Origin: Pseudomonadota bacterium
GTDB taxonomy: Bacteria; Pseudomonadota; Alphaproteobacteria; Rhizobiales; Devosiaceae
DNA: 64,000 nt
Direction: 5' to 3'
Assembly: GCA_023388175.1 (NCBI GenBank)
Contig: JAEWGT010000007.1
Location: 62,001-126,000, forward strand
This document shows, piece after piece, positions 7,961-16,110 of this stretch. Every line of letters begins with the position of its first letter. The stretch's first letter is position 1. The position numbers were made by a program, and so were the translations under genes. The notes under the pieces were generated by a model that saw only the letters and a program-made list of their open reading frames with translations, made no database searches and was not told the DNA's origin.

Positions 7961-9544
7961 ATGGGCAAGACGGTACAGGTCGGGCGGGCACTGCTTTCGG
8001 TTTTCGACAAATCGGGCATGACCGATTTCGCCAAGGGACTGTCCGACGCCGGCGTCGAACTGGTCTCCACCGGCGGCACCCATCGGCTGATTTCCGAGGC
8101 CGGCCTGCCGGTCCGCGAGATTTCCGAGCTTACCGGCTTTCCCGAAATGATGGATGGCCGCGTCAAGACGCTGCATCCGAAAGTGCATGGCGGCCTGCTC
8201 TCGGTGCGCGACAATCCCGAACACAAGGCATCGATGGACGCCCACGAAATCGGCCCCATCGACCTCGTCGCCGTCAATCTCTACCCGTTCGAGAAAACCG
8301 TCGCCTCGGGCGCCAGCTATGACGAGATCATCGAGAATATCGATATTGGCGGCCCGGCCATGGTGCGCTCCGCGGCCAAGAACCATGCCTATGTGACGGT
8401 CGTCGTCGATCCTGACGACTATCCGGCAATCCTTGAAGCCATCAAGGCCGGCGGCATCCCCTTCGAACTGCGCCAGAAGCTGGCCGCCAAGGCCTATGCC
8501 CGCACCGCCGCCTATGACAGCGCCATTTCGAGCTGGTTCGCCCGCGAGATCGACTTTGCCGACGTCACGTATCGCAGCTTTGCCGGTACGCTGAGCGAGG
8601 TGATGCGCTATGGCGAAAACCCGCACCAATGGGCCGCCTTCTACAAGAATGGCGATAACCGGCCCGGCGTCGCCACCGCCACCCAGGTGCAGGGCAAGAC
8701 GCTTAGCTACAACAATATCAACGATACCGACGCCGCCTTCGAGCTCGTTTCCGAATTCGACCCGGCTGAAACGGCTGCCGTCGCCATCATCAAGCACGCC
8801 AATCCCTGCGGCGTTGCCGTGGCCGGCGATCTCAAGACCGCCTATTTGAAGGCACTGCGCACCGATCCGGTCTCTGCCTTTGGCGGCATTGTTGCCACCA
8901 ACCGCGAAATCGACGCCGAAACGGCAACCGAAATCGTCAAGGTCTTCACCGAAGTGATCGTCGCCCCCTCGGCAACGCCGGAAGCCCAGGACATCATTGC
9001 AGCCAAGAAGAACCTGCGCTTGCTTCTGACCGGCGGCATTGCCGACCCCAAGGCCGATGGGCTCATGGTCAAATCGGTGGCCGGTGGCCTCCTGGTCCAG
9101 GGCCGCGACAACAAGAATGTCGATGATTGCGACCTCAAGGTCGTCACAAAACGCCAGCCGACCGAGCAGGAGCTCATTGACCTCAAGCTGGCCGCCAAGG
9201 TCGCCAAACACGTCAAGTCCAACGCCATCATCTATGTGAAGGACGGCGCCACGGCCGGTATCGGCGCCGGGCAGATGTCCCGGGTGGATTCAGCGCGCGT
9301 CGCCCACCGCAAGTCGATCGACGCGGCCGAAGCGGCCGGTATCGAAGGCGCGCTGACGCAAGGCTCTGTCGTGGCGTCGGACGCCTTCTTCCCCTTCGCA
9401 GATGGCCTTGAAGCCCTGGTCGCCGCCGGCGCCACCGCCGTTATCCAGCCCGGCGGCTCCATGCGCGACGATGAAGTCATCGCCGCCGCAGACGCGGCCG
9501 GCATCGCCATGGTGATGACGGGCATGCGCCACTTCAGGCACTAG
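7961..9544 (+). CDS. purH: Bifunctional AICAR formyltransferase / IMP cyclohydrolase PurH
   Basis: Catalyses the last two steps of de novo IMP synthesis: formylation of AICAR with 10-formyl-THF, then ring closure. 527 residues from ATG 7961, the family's normal length; an in-frame TTG at 7892 would add an unrelated 23-residue extension and is rejected. The N-terminal methylglyoxal-synthase-like IMP cyclohydrolase domain (about 1-200) contains STGGTHR and KTLHPKVHGGLL; the formyltransferase domain (about 205-527) contains IIKHANPCG. A terminator-like hairpin follows the gene. Confidence 0.96.
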   Translation: MGKTVQVGRALLSVFDKSGMTDFAKGLSDAGVELVSTGGTHRLISEAGLPVREISELTGFPEMMDGRVKTLHPKVHGGLLSVRDNPEHKASMDAHEIGPIDLVAVNLYPFEKTVASGASYDEIIENIDIGGPAMVRSAAKNHAYVTVVVDPDDYPAILEAIKAGGIPFELRQKLAAKAYARTAAYDSAISSWFAREIDFADVTYRSFAGTLSEVMRYGENPHQWAAFYKNGDNRPGVATATQVQGKTLSYNNINDTDAAFELVSEFDPAETAAVAIIKHANPCGVAVAGDLKTAYLKALRTDPVSAFGGIVATNREIDAETATEIVKVFTEVIVAPSATPEAQDIIAAKKNLRLLLTGGIADPKADGLMVKSVAGGLLVQGRDNKNVDDCDLKVVTKRQPTEQELIDLKLAAKVAKHVKSNAIIYVKDGATAGIGAGQMSRVDSARVAHRKSIDAAEAAGIEGALTQGSVVASDAFFPFADGLEALVAAGATAVIQPGGSMRDDEVIAAADAAGIAMVMTGMRHFRH

Positions 9545-9550
9545 ATCCTG

Positions 9551-9580
9551 CTGCCGGATTACAAAAATGTAATCTGGCAG
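9551..9580. repeat. 12-bp inverted repeat downstream of purH
   Basis: CTGCCGGATTAC (9551-9562), a 6-nt A-rich loop, and GTAATCTGGCAG (9569-9580) form a 12-bp stem with one G-T pair. It begins 6 bases after the purH stop and has no T-run of its own; a second, terminator-like hairpin follows directly. It may stabilise the purH mRNA 3' end or act with the next hairpin in termination. Confidence 0.6.
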
Positions 9581-9581
9581 G

Positions 9582-9604
9582 AGCCCGCCCGGTAAGGGCT
9601 TTTT
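9582..9604 (+). terminator. Rho-independent terminator of purH
   Basis: AGCCC (9582-9586) pairs with GGGCT (9596-9600), and a run of five T (9600-9604) follows. The stem is short, but together with the preceding 12-bp hairpin it separates purH from the flippase gene. Confidence 0.5.
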
Positions 9605-9654
9605 GACACAGACATGTCAAATTCATCGTCCACCTGCGCGTCTGCTGGTGGACG
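9603..9654. promoter_or_regulatory. Two inverted repeats upstream of the flippase gene
   Basis: TTGACA (9603-9608) and TGTCAA (9615-9620) form a 6-bp dyad with a 6-nt gap; CGTCCACC (9627-9634) and GGTGGACG (9647-9654) form a second 8-bp dyad with a 12-nt loop. Both lie in the 60 bp before ATG 9664. The first also looks like a -35 hexamer. They may be an operator and a 5' mRNA hairpin, but the role is not established. Confidence 0.35.
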
Positions 9655-9663
9655 AGGCACACG

Positions 9664-11007
9664 ATGCGGCTGAACATTCCCACCGACCTTTCGAGCCTGC
9701 TCAAGACAGGGCTCTGGCGCTCCGTCGGCTCGCTGGGCATCAAGGTCGCCACGGCAGGGCTGACCTATCTGACCTATGTCGTGCTCTCGCGCAGCCAGAC
9801 GCCTGACGAATACGGCCATTTTGCTTTCGGGCTCGCACTGGCCACGGTCCTCGCCATTCTGGCCGGCCTCGGCCAGCCCATGGCAGTGATGCGTCTGTGG
9901 GCCGAGTTGAGCGGCAAGGGCGACGAAACCGCGGCACGAAACAGTATCGCGGCCGGATCAGTCATCACCTTTGCCGGCGGTCTGTCCGTCTCGGTCCTGC
10001 TCTGCCTCGTCACACTCGCCTATCTGCCCTTCGTCCCGGAAGGCGAAACCGCCAATCACTTTTTCGCGGCTGCCATCATCGTCCTGCCTCTGGCTCTGGC
10101 CGAATACAATTCCTCGGCCCTGCGCGCCCAGGGCTCGCTCTGGACCGCGCTATTGCCGCGCGACATTTTCTGGCGGCTGGCACTGCCGGCGCTGGTGCTC
10201 ATTCTCGTCGGGTTCGGCGTGGTGCTGAGCGGCCCGGACGCGCTGGCACTGTCCGCGGCAATCCTGCTGCTGATGCTGGCCCTGCAGATGTATGGCGGGA
10301 GCCGCCGCAACTACACGATCTGGCCTGCCCTGCCGCCCGTGAGGCAGCATGTCCGGCGCTGGCACAGGCTCAGCACCTGGCTCCTGCTCGGCGCCCTGAT
10401 CGAAACCGTCGCGCTGAATGCCGACGTGATCCTTGTCGGCATCATGCTGGATCTGGAAAGCGCCGGGCTTTATTTCAACGCCTTCCGCACCGCTGGACTG
10501 ATGACCCTGTTCACCTTTGCCATCGAACTGGTGATCGCGCCCATGGTCGCCGAGCATTATCACGCCGGAAACATGCGCAAGGCACAAGCGATCACCGCCC
10601 TGTGCGCCTGGGCCGGCTTCATCTTTTCCCTGCTCATTTTCCTCGGCTTCGCCATTTTCGGCGATACTTTGCTCAACCTTTTCGGACCGGGCTATGCCCA
10701 GGGCTGGCTGATCCTGATGCTGCTGTCCTTCGGGCTCTTGTTCGACGCCCTGACCGGGCCGTCCAAGATCGTCATGATGATGACCGGTCATGAGCGCGCC
10801 TATGTCGGAATTTTCGGCGGCATCACGCTTTTCGGCATCCTGCTGCAGATTGCCGTCATTCCGCTTTTCGGCATTGTCGGCGTGGCTGTCGTCAATATGG
10901 CCTCGCGTATCCTCGCCCAGGTCGCCATTGCCCTTTACTGTCGCTACCGCATCGGGCTCGACACCAGCCTGCTCGGCATATTTGCGATACGGAAACTGGC
11001 AGCCTGA
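9664..11007 (+). CDS. Polysaccharide/lipid flippase-like membrane protein (MOP superfamily)
   Basis: 447-residue polytopic protein with about twelve hydrophobic segments along its whole length and a family-typical N-terminus (SVGSLGIKVATAGLTYLTYVVLSR, residues about 21-44). It fits Wzx/MATE-like flippases of the MOP exporter superfamily, which move lipid-linked sugars across the inner membrane. No glycosyltransferases flank it, so the substrate is unknown. The start at ATG 9664 is preceded by two inverted repeats and no clear Shine-Dalgarno; translation may depend on that structure. Confidence 0.75.
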   Translation: MRLNIPTDLSSLLKTGLWRSVGSLGIKVATAGLTYLTYVVLSRSQTPDEYGHFAFGLALATVLAILAGLGQPMAVMRLWAELSGKGDETAARNSIAAGSVITFAGGLSVSVLLCLVTLAYLPFVPEGETANHFFAAAIIVLPLALAEYNSSALRAQGSLWTALLPRDIFWRLALPALVLILVGFGVVLSGPDALALSAAILLLMLALQMYGGSRRNYTIWPALPPVRQHVRRWHRLSTWLLLGALIETVALNADVILVGIMLDLESAGLYFNAFRTAGLMTLFTFAIELVIAPMVAEHYHAGNMRKAQAITALCAWAGFIFSLLIFLGFAIFGDTLLNLFGPGYAQGWLILMLLSFGLLFDALTGPSKIVMMMTGHERAYVGIFGGITLFGILLQIAVIPLFGIVGVAVVNMASRILAQVAIALYCRYRIGLDTSLLGIFAIRKLAA

Positions 11008-11028
11008 ACCGTACCCATGAGTACGGTT
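11007..11028. repeat. 8-bp perfect inverted repeat upstream of leuC
   Basis: AACCGTAC (11007-11014), a 6-nt loop and GTACGGTT (11021-11028) form a perfect dyad starting at the last base of the flippase stop codon. No T-run follows. It sits just upstream of the putative leuC -35 element, so it could be an operator or a weak terminator. Confidence 0.4.
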
Positions 11029-11032
11029 ATGC

Positions 11033-11062
11033 TTGACCCCCGGCCCGGCTTCGCATTAGAAC
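11033..11062 (+). promoter_or_regulatory. Putative leuC promoter
   Basis: TTGACC (11033-11038), an 18-bp spacer and TAGAAC (11057-11062) resemble a housekeeping promoter, placed 34 bp before the leuC ATG. Prediction by eye only. Confidence 0.35.
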
Positions 11063-11095
11063 CAGTCCAAACTTCATTCCTTTGGAAGCACGGAA

Positions 11096-12502
11096 ATGAC
11101 CAAGGCCCGCACGCTCTACGACAAGATCTGGGACGATCATCTGGTCCAGAACAACGACGATGGCACGAGCCTGCTCTATATCGACCGTCACCTCGTCCAC
11201 GAAGTGACCAGCCCGCAGGCGTTTGAGGGCCTGCGCATGAATGGCCGCAAGGTGCGCCATCCCGAGCGCACGCTGGCCGTGGTCGACCACAACGTGCCCA
11301 CCACCGACCGCTCCCTGCCCAATCCCGACCCGGAAAGCGCCATCCAGATCGCGGCCCTGGCCGAAAACACCCGCGATTTCGGCATCGAATATTACGACCC
11401 CTTCGACAAGCGTCAGGGCGTGGTTCACATCGTGGGCCCTGAACAGGGTTTCACCCTGCCGGGCATGACCATTGTCTGCGGCGACAGCCATACCTCGACC
11501 CACGGCGCTTTTGGCGCTCTGGCCCATGGTATAGGCACCTCGGAGGTCGAACACGTTCTGGCGACGCAGACCCTCAAGCAGCAAAAGGCCAAGAACATGC
11601 TGGTGCGTGTCGACGGCCAGCTGCCGCCCGGCGTCACCGCCAAGGATATCATTCTCGCCATTATCGGTGAGATCGGCACGGCAGGCGGCAATGGCCACGT
11701 CATCGAATTTGCCGGCGAAGCCATTCGTTCGCTATCCATGGAAGGCCGGATGACGGTCTGCAACATGACCATTGAGGGCGGCGCCCGCGCAGGCCTGATC
11801 GCCCCCGACGAGACCACCTTCGCCTATGTGAAGGATCGTCCCCGCGCGCCCAAGGGCGAGGCTTTCGACATGGCTGTCGATTATTGGAAGACGCTCTATA
11901 CCGATGAGGGCGCCCATTACGACAAGGTCGTCATTCTCGATGCTGCCAAGCTGCCGCCCATCGTCTCCTGGGGTTCTTCGCCCGAGGATGTGATCTCGGT
12001 GCAGGGCGTCGTGCCCAACCCGGACGATATTGCCGACGAGACCAAGCGCGCTTCCAAGTGGCGGGCGCTCGAATATATGGGTTTGAAGCCCGGGACCCCG
12101 ATCACCGACATCAAGCTCGACCGCGTCTTTGTCGGCTCCTGCACCAATGGCCGCATCGAAGACCTGCGCGCCGCGGCAGCCGTTATCAAGGACCGCAAGG
12201 TCGCCAGCCATGTCTCTGCCATGATCGTGCCGGGCTCGGGCCTGGTAAAGGCGCAGGCAGAAGAAGAAGGCCTCGACGTCATCTTCAAGAATGCCGGTTT
12301 TGAATGGCGCGAACCGGGCTGCTCCATGTGCCTGGCCATGAACCCCGACAAGCTGGCGCCCGGCGAGCGCTGCGCCTCGACCTCGAACCGCAATTTCGAG
12401 GGCCGTCAGGGCTTCAAGGGCCGCACCCATCTCGTGTCCCCCGCCATGGCCGCCGCCGCCGCCATTGCAGGCCACTTCGTCGACATCCGCGAGTGGAACT
12501 AA
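11096..12502 (+). CDS. leuC: 3-isopropylmalate dehydratase large subunit LeuC
   Basis: Large subunit of the [4Fe-4S] isomerase that converts 2- to 3-isopropylmalate in leucine biosynthesis. The 468-residue aconitase-type protein retains the three cluster cysteines: C349 in VGSCTNGR and C409/C412 in GCSMCLAMNP. The active-site region GDSHTSTHGAFG (129-140) is also present. Its partner leuD is not in this window, so leuC is separate from the small subunit here. It overlaps the downstream metallopeptidase-like gene by 10 bp. Confidence 0.96.
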   Translation: MTKARTLYDKIWDDHLVQNNDDGTSLLYIDRHLVHEVTSPQAFEGLRMNGRKVRHPERTLAVVDHNVPTTDRSLPNPDPESAIQIAALAENTRDFGIEYYDPFDKRQGVVHIVGPEQGFTLPGMTIVCGDSHTSTHGAFGALAHGIGTSEVEHVLATQTLKQQKAKNMLVRVDGQLPPGVTAKDIILAIIGEIGTAGGNGHVIEFAGEAIRSLSMEGRMTVCNMTIEGGARAGLIAPDETTFAYVKDRPRAPKGEAFDMAVDYWKTLYTDEGAHYDKVVILDAAKLPPIVSWGSSPEDVISVQGVVPNPDDIADETKRASKWRALEYMGLKPGTPITDIKLDRVFVGSCTNGRIEDLRAAAAVIKDRKVASHVSAMIVPGSGLVKAQAEEEGLDVIFKNAGFEWREPGCSMCLAMNPDKLAPGERCASTSNRNFEGRQGFKGRTHLVSPAMAAAAAIAGHFVDIREWN

Positions 12503-12930
12503 AAGGAAAAGACTGGTCGGGGCTCTATGCTCCGACCCTTGACGATCTGGAGGCTCTGGCACGCTCCGCCCTGGCGGAATTGCCGGAGCCTTTTGCGTCA
12601 CTGGCGGCCGATGTCACCTGCTCGGTGGCCGAATATGCCGAAGACGACGTGCTCGAAGGCTTCGGCATGGAAAGCCCCTTCGAGCTGATGGGCCTGTTTA
12701 CCGGCATCGGCATGACCGAAGACGGTGCCGTGCCCCAGACCGGCCAGTTGCCCAACACCGTTTTCCTCTACCGGCGCGCTATCCTCGACTATTGGGCCGA
12801 GCATGATGACAATACATTGGGCGAGATCGTCACCCATGTGCTGATCCACGAACTGGGCCACCATTTCGGCTTTTCCGATGAGGACATGGAAGCGCTGGAA
12901 GCCGCTGCGGATGCGGAAGAGGGCCTTTAA
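12493..12930 (+). CDS. Zincin-like metallopeptidase family protein (DUF1025-type)
   Basis: Acidic 145-residue protein with a C-terminal zincin signature HELGHHFGFSDEDM (HExxH at 119-123), characteristic of the short bacterial minimal zincins of the DUF1025 family. Proteolytic activity is rarely demonstrated for these. The most plausible start is GTG 12493, inside the last codons of leuC (10-bp overlap, different frame), because no later start codon lies in frame before the conserved DWSGLYAPTLDDLEALA region. Co-expression with leuC is likely; a functional link is not evident. Confidence 0.75.
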   Translation: MELKGKDWSGLYAPTLDDLEALARSALAELPEPFASLAADVTCSVAEYAEDDVLEGFGMESPFELMGLFTGIGMTEDGAVPQTGQLPNTVFLYRRAILDYWAEHDDNTLGEIVTHVLIHELGHHFGFSDEDMEALEAAADAEEGL

Positions 12931-12949
12931 TCGGCACTCCCTCAATCAG

Positions 12950-12979
12950 CGTCATTGCCCGGTTTATCCGGGCAATCCA
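12950..12979 (+). repeat. Palindromic repeat arm C1 (GIY-YIG-element family, ATTGCC subtype)
   Basis: Outer CGTC, then stem ATTGCCCGG (12954-12962), loop TTTAT and CCGGGCAAT (12968-12976), then inner CCA. Stem 9 bp perfect, loop 5 nt. Same build as the arms flanking the GIY-YIG gene at 57060 but with a different, self-complementary stem. Confidence 0.85.
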
Positions 12980-12997
12980 CCGCTCCAGCGCCGAAAG

Positions 12998-13028
12998 ATG
13001 GACCACCCGGACAAGCCGGGTGGTGACG
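12998..13028 (-). repeat. Palindromic repeat arm C2 (GIY-YIG-element family, ACCACC subtype)
   Basis: Inner ATGG, stem ACCACCCGG (13002-13010), loop ACAAG, stem CCGGGTGGT, outer GACG. It matches the right-hand arm of the GIY-YIG element (57359-57389) at every position except one loop base. With C1 it forms a 79-bp head-to-head pair with an 18-bp spacer and no gene. Confidence 0.88.
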
Positions 13029-13069
13029 ACAAATCAAAGATCGCGCCCATGGCCGGCAGGATTCAGCCG

Positions 13070-13369
13070 CTAGTCCCGCTCGACGAAACTGAATTCCGCC
13101 TCATTGCCGCCGGCCGGATCGTCGGACACCATCAGCGCCAGATTGCCGTTCTCGAGCGCCACGAACCATTCTTCCCAGCTGACCAGCTGAAATCCATCAA
13201 CCCGGTCGGGGCCTTCATTGGCGTCGGCGTTGAGAATTTCCTGCCCGAAGGACAATTGCAATATCGTCCGGGTCTTGCTGCCATCGGGCACATCCATCAG
13301 CACGGGATTGCCGCCCCGGGCAATGACCCATTGGCGGATGGCTTCGCGGTCAGTCAGAATCTGCGACAT
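13070..13369 (-). CDS. Conserved hypothetical protein
   Basis: 99-residue soluble acidic protein (starts MSQILTDREAIRQWVIARGG, ends with SDDPAGGNEAEFSFVERD). No signal peptide, membrane segment or catalytic motif is visible. Codon usage matches its neighbours and the ATG start is reasonable, so it looks like a real gene of unknown function. It lies alone on the minus strand between a palindromic repeat pair and the divergent DUF4893 gene. Confidence 0.6.
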   Translation of the reverse strand: MSQILTDREAIRQWVIARGGNPVLMDVPDGSKTRTILQLSFGQEILNADANEGPDRVDGFQLVSWEEWFVALENGNLALMVSDDPAGGNEAEFSFVERD

Positions 13370-13451
13370 GAAAAACTCCCAATGCTGGCATTGGTTGAGG
13401 AAAGCATGACCCCATGCAAAGTTCCTTGATCTGGATTAAGGGAGGCCGATC

Positions 13452-14045
13452 TTGCGAAAATTCTCCGCCCGCCTCACTGCGGCAAGCCTCGCCGCTATGC
13501 TGGCCCTGCCCATCGTGTCGCCGCTGGCCTGCGCCGTGCCCGACAATGCCGGCTTGAGCGAGGCCGACAGCACCCGCATGAGCCAGTTCGATACGGCGCG
13601 CAGTCGCGGCCTGGGCGAAGCCCTGCTCTCGACCGATGCCGATGAACGCGCCATCGTCGCCGCGCTGTTTGCGCCCGGCATCGAGCCGGTCGAAGCTATC
13701 CCAGATGGCAATTACCGCTGCCGGACCATCAAGCTGGGCGGCATCCTGCCACTGGTCACCTATAATTACTTCGCCTGCCGGATCAGCGAGGATGGCACCC
13801 GGATTGAGAAGACATCCGGCTCCCAGCGCTTTACCGGCACGTTCAGCCCCAGCGGCGATGCCCTGTTCTACCGGGGCGCCCTTCACTACAACAACGATCC
13901 GGCCATGGCCTATGGCGACAATGCCGAGATGGACCAGGTCGGCTGCCTCTACAAGGTCAGCGGCCAGGAGGTCTATCGGCTCGAAAAGCCCTACCCCCTG
14001 TTCGAATCCACCCATGACGTCATCGAGCTCATTCCGGCAAACTGA
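13452..14045 (+). CDS. DUF4893-like exported protein
   Basis: 197-residue protein with an N-terminal signal peptide (basic KFSARLTAASLAAMLALP, cleavage near ACA around residues 26-28), so it should be periplasmic. The body matches the DUF4893 pattern as I recall it, with conserved aromatic and glycine blocks (GNYRCRTIKLGG, SQRFTGTFSPSG, LFYRGALHY) and a few cysteines. No activity is known. The start is TTG 13452, chosen because GGGAGG lies upstream at the right distance. Confidence 0.65.
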   Translation: MRKFSARLTAASLAAMLALPIVSPLACAVPDNAGLSEADSTRMSQFDTARSRGLGEALLSTDADERAIVAALFAPGIEPVEAIPDGNYRCRTIKLGGILPLVTYNYFACRISEDGTRIEKTSGSQRFTGTFSPSGDALFYRGALHYNNDPAMAYGDNAEMDQVGCLYKVSGQEVYRLEKPYPLFESTHDVIELIPAN

Positions 14046-14100
14046 CTTGGAGCCCTTTCACCGGCCTGCTATGACCGGCCCGTCACAATCGAGCGCGAAC

Positions 14101-14640
14101 ATGGCAGAAAAAACCAATCTCATCCTTCTGGGCACGATCGGCGCCGCTCATGGCATCAAGGGCGAGGTGCGCATTGCCTCCCACACCCAGGACCCGGAGG
14201 CCATCGCGTCCTATGGCCCGCTGCTGACCAACAAACAGGGTCTGACCATCACCATAGAGGCGGCGCGGCTGAGCAAGACCGTGCTGATTGCCCGCCTCAA
14301 GGGCGTGCGCGACCGCAACGCCGCCGAAGCGCTCAACGGCACCAGCCTCTTCATCGAACGCGACCGCCTGCCCGAACCCGAGGATGAAGACGACTTCTAC
14401 CATACCGACCTGATCGGCCTTGATGCCCGGATCGAGGACAGCGGCGTTTCCATCGGCCAGGTGCTGGCGCTGCACAATCACGGCGCCGGCGACCTGATCG
14501 AGATTCAGGATCCGCGTTCCGGCGATACCTTCCTTTACCCCTTTACCAAGGCCGTCGTGCCCAATATCCGCATCGCCGAGGGCTATCTGACCATCGCGCC
14601 GCCGCTCGATGCCGATCCGGGCGAGGAAGAACCGGATTGA
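14101..14640 (+). CDS. rimM: Ribosome maturation factor RimM
   Basis: 30S maturation factor that binds ribosomal protein S19 and assists 16S rRNA 3' domain processing. The 179-residue protein has the RimM N-terminal barrel with GTIGAAHGIKGEVRI (about 11-25) and a PRC-barrel C-terminal domain (about 95-170; YHTDLIGLDARI onward). An in-frame ATG at 14071 would add 10 residues. It overlaps trmD by 4 bases. In many relatives rpsP and ffh sit upstream; here the upstream gene is DUF4893. Confidence 0.93.
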   Translation: MAEKTNLILLGTIGAAHGIKGEVRIASHTQDPEAIASYGPLLTNKQGLTITIEAARLSKTVLIARLKGVRDRNAAEALNGTSLFIERDRLPEPEDEDDFYHTDLIGLDARIEDSGVSIGQVLALHNHGAGDLIEIQDPRSGDTFLYPFTKAVVPNIRIAEGYLTIAPPLDADPGEEEPD

Positions 14641-15317
14641 GCTTTTCCGCCGACATCATCACGCTGTTTCCCGAGCTGTTTCCCGGCCCGCTGGGCGCTT
14701 CTGTCCTCGGCCGTGGGCTCAATGACGGGCTCTGGAGCCTCAGGGCCAATCAATTGCGTGATTTTGCCAGTGACCGGCATCGCACTGTCGACGACACGCC
14801 ATCGGGTGGCGGCGCGGGCATGGTGCTCAAGCCGGACATTCTGGCCAGCGCCATCGATACGATCGCGCCGGAAAACGATCCGCGCCCACGTATCCTGATG
14901 TCGCCGCGCGGCAAGCCGCTGACCCAGCGGCGCGCCCATGAACTGGCAACAGGCCCCGGCGCGGTCATTATCTGCGGACGGTTCGAAGGCGTCGACCAGC
15001 GCGTCATCGATACCCGTCGCCTCGAGGAAATTTCCATCGGCGACTATGTCCTGGCGGGTGGCGAAGTGGCCGCCATGGTGCTCCTTGAGGCGGTCGTGCG
15101 GCTCATTCCGGGCGTTCTCGGTGCGCCCGACAGCCGCGACGAGGAGAGTTTTGAGAATGGCCTGCTCGAATATCCGCACTATACGCGGCCCCAGAGTTTT
15201 GAAGGCCACGACATTCCGGCGGTGCTGACCTCGGGCGATCACGGCAGGATCGCCAAATGGCGGCATGAGCAATCGCTGGCTTTGACGCAGGCACGGCGGC
15301 CGGACCTGCTGAAATAG
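14637..15317 (+). CDS. trmD: tRNA (guanine-N1)-methyltransferase TrmD
   Basis: SPOUT-class enzyme that makes m1G37 in tRNAs and so prevents +1 frameshifting. The 226-residue sequence has the family blocks LMSPRGKPLTQRRAHELA, CGRFEGVDQRVID and the trefoil-knot SAM site ISIGDYVLAGGEVA containing the catalytic aspartate. It starts with TTG 14637, overlapping the rimM stop, so translation is likely coupled. Length is slightly under the enterobacterial enzyme, usual for this group. Confidence 0.94.
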   Translation: MSFSADIITLFPELFPGPLGASVLGRGLNDGLWSLRANQLRDFASDRHRTVDDTPSGGGAGMVLKPDILASAIDTIAPENDPRPRILMSPRGKPLTQRRAHELATGPGAVIICGRFEGVDQRVIDTRRLEEISIGDYVLAGGEVAAMVLLEAVVRLIPGVLGAPDSRDEESFENGLLEYPHYTRPQSFEGHDIPAVLTSGDHGRIAKWRHEQSLALTQARRPDLLK

Positions 15318-15503
15318 TATTACGCCGCTTTTCCCTAGACTCTGCGGGCATTTTCCCCTATGAGCCGCCCATTGCCGTGGCTGGCGTTTCGGACCGCCGC
15401 GCAACAAGACCAAGAAGACTGCCCTTCCGTTACCAACCAAGACCGGGCGACGGGGCCGAACAGCCCTAAAGTTGCTCCTATGAAAAGATCGAACGGATCG
15501 AAA

Positions 15504-16058
15504 ATGAACATTATCGAACAGCTCAATGCCGAGCATGCTGCCGAGCTCGCCGCAAAGCGCGAACTCCCAGAATTTACCCATGGCGACACCGTCAAGGTGT
15601 GGGTCAAGATCCGCGAAGGCGACAAGGAACGCCTGCAGGCCTATGAAGGCGTCGTGATCGCCCGCTCCGGTTCGGGCATCATGGAAAGCTTCACCGTCCG
15701 CAAGATTTCCTATGGCGAAGGCGTGGAACGCGTGTTCCCGATCTACTCGCCCAACGTTGCCTCGGTGGAAGTGATCAAGCGCGGTAAGGTCCGTCGCGCC
15801 AAGCTGTATTACCTGCGCGATCGTCGCGGCAAGTCGGCTCGTATTTTCGAATCGACCAATTCGCGTACCAAGAAGATCGAAGCCGGCGAGCGCGAAGCCG
15901 CTCTTGCTGCCAAGGAAGCCCGCGAAGCCGAGAAGATCGCAGCGGCAGAGGCCTTTGCCGCCGAGCAGGCCGCCAAGGACGCCGAGGCCGCAGCTGCTGC
16001 CAAGGCCGCCGAAGCAGAGGCTGCTGCAGCTGCTGAAGGCGAAGCCAAGAGCGAATAA
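15504..16058 (+). CDS. rplS: 50S ribosomal protein bL19 with extended C-terminus
   Basis: Ribosomal protein at the 30S-50S interface. Residues 1-115 are a normal bL19 (MNIIEQLNAEHAAEL, then FTHGDTVKVWVKIREG, IPIYSPNV-type block and RRAKLYYLRDRRGKSARI). Total length is 184 residues, against about 115-130 in most bacteria: the extra 60 residues are an Ala/Glu/Lys-rich, probably helical or coiled tail. ATG 15504 gives the canonical start; the upstream 186 bp hold the promoter/leader. A strong terminator follows. Confidence 0.95.
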   Translation: MNIIEQLNAEHAAELAAKRELPEFTHGDTVKVWVKIREGDKERLQAYEGVVIARSGSGIMESFTVRKISYGEGVERVFPIYSPNVASVEVIKRGKVRRAKLYYLRDRRGKSARIFESTNSRTKKIEAGEREAALAAKEAREAEKIAAAEAFAAEQAAKDAEAAAAAKAAEAEAAAAAEGEAKSE

Positions 16059-16081
16059 GCTCTGCCGCCGATATGGAATTG

Positions 16082-16110
16082 AAAAGCCCGGCCATTGTGC
16101 CGGGCTTTTT
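16082..16110 (+). terminator. Rho-independent terminator of rplS
   Basis: AAAAGCCCGGC (16082-16092), 6-nt loop, GCCGGGCTTTTT (16099-16110): an 11-bp stem ending in a T-run, 24 bases after the rplS stop. Confidence 0.9.

Noticed and set aside
6500..9211. Roughly 900-codon minus-strand frame opposite the heparinase-like gene and purH
   Set aside because: Mirror frame of confident genes; composition rich in G, H and Q typical of antisense translation.
12950..13028. Palindromes considered as a CRISPR repeat pair
   Set aside because: Only two arms, in inverted not direct orientation, without regular spacers or cas genes; no CRISPR array seen anywhere in the window.
15318..15503. Structured ribosomal-protein leader upstream of rplS
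   Set aside because: No clear conserved stem set could be recognised; left as a plain 5' region.
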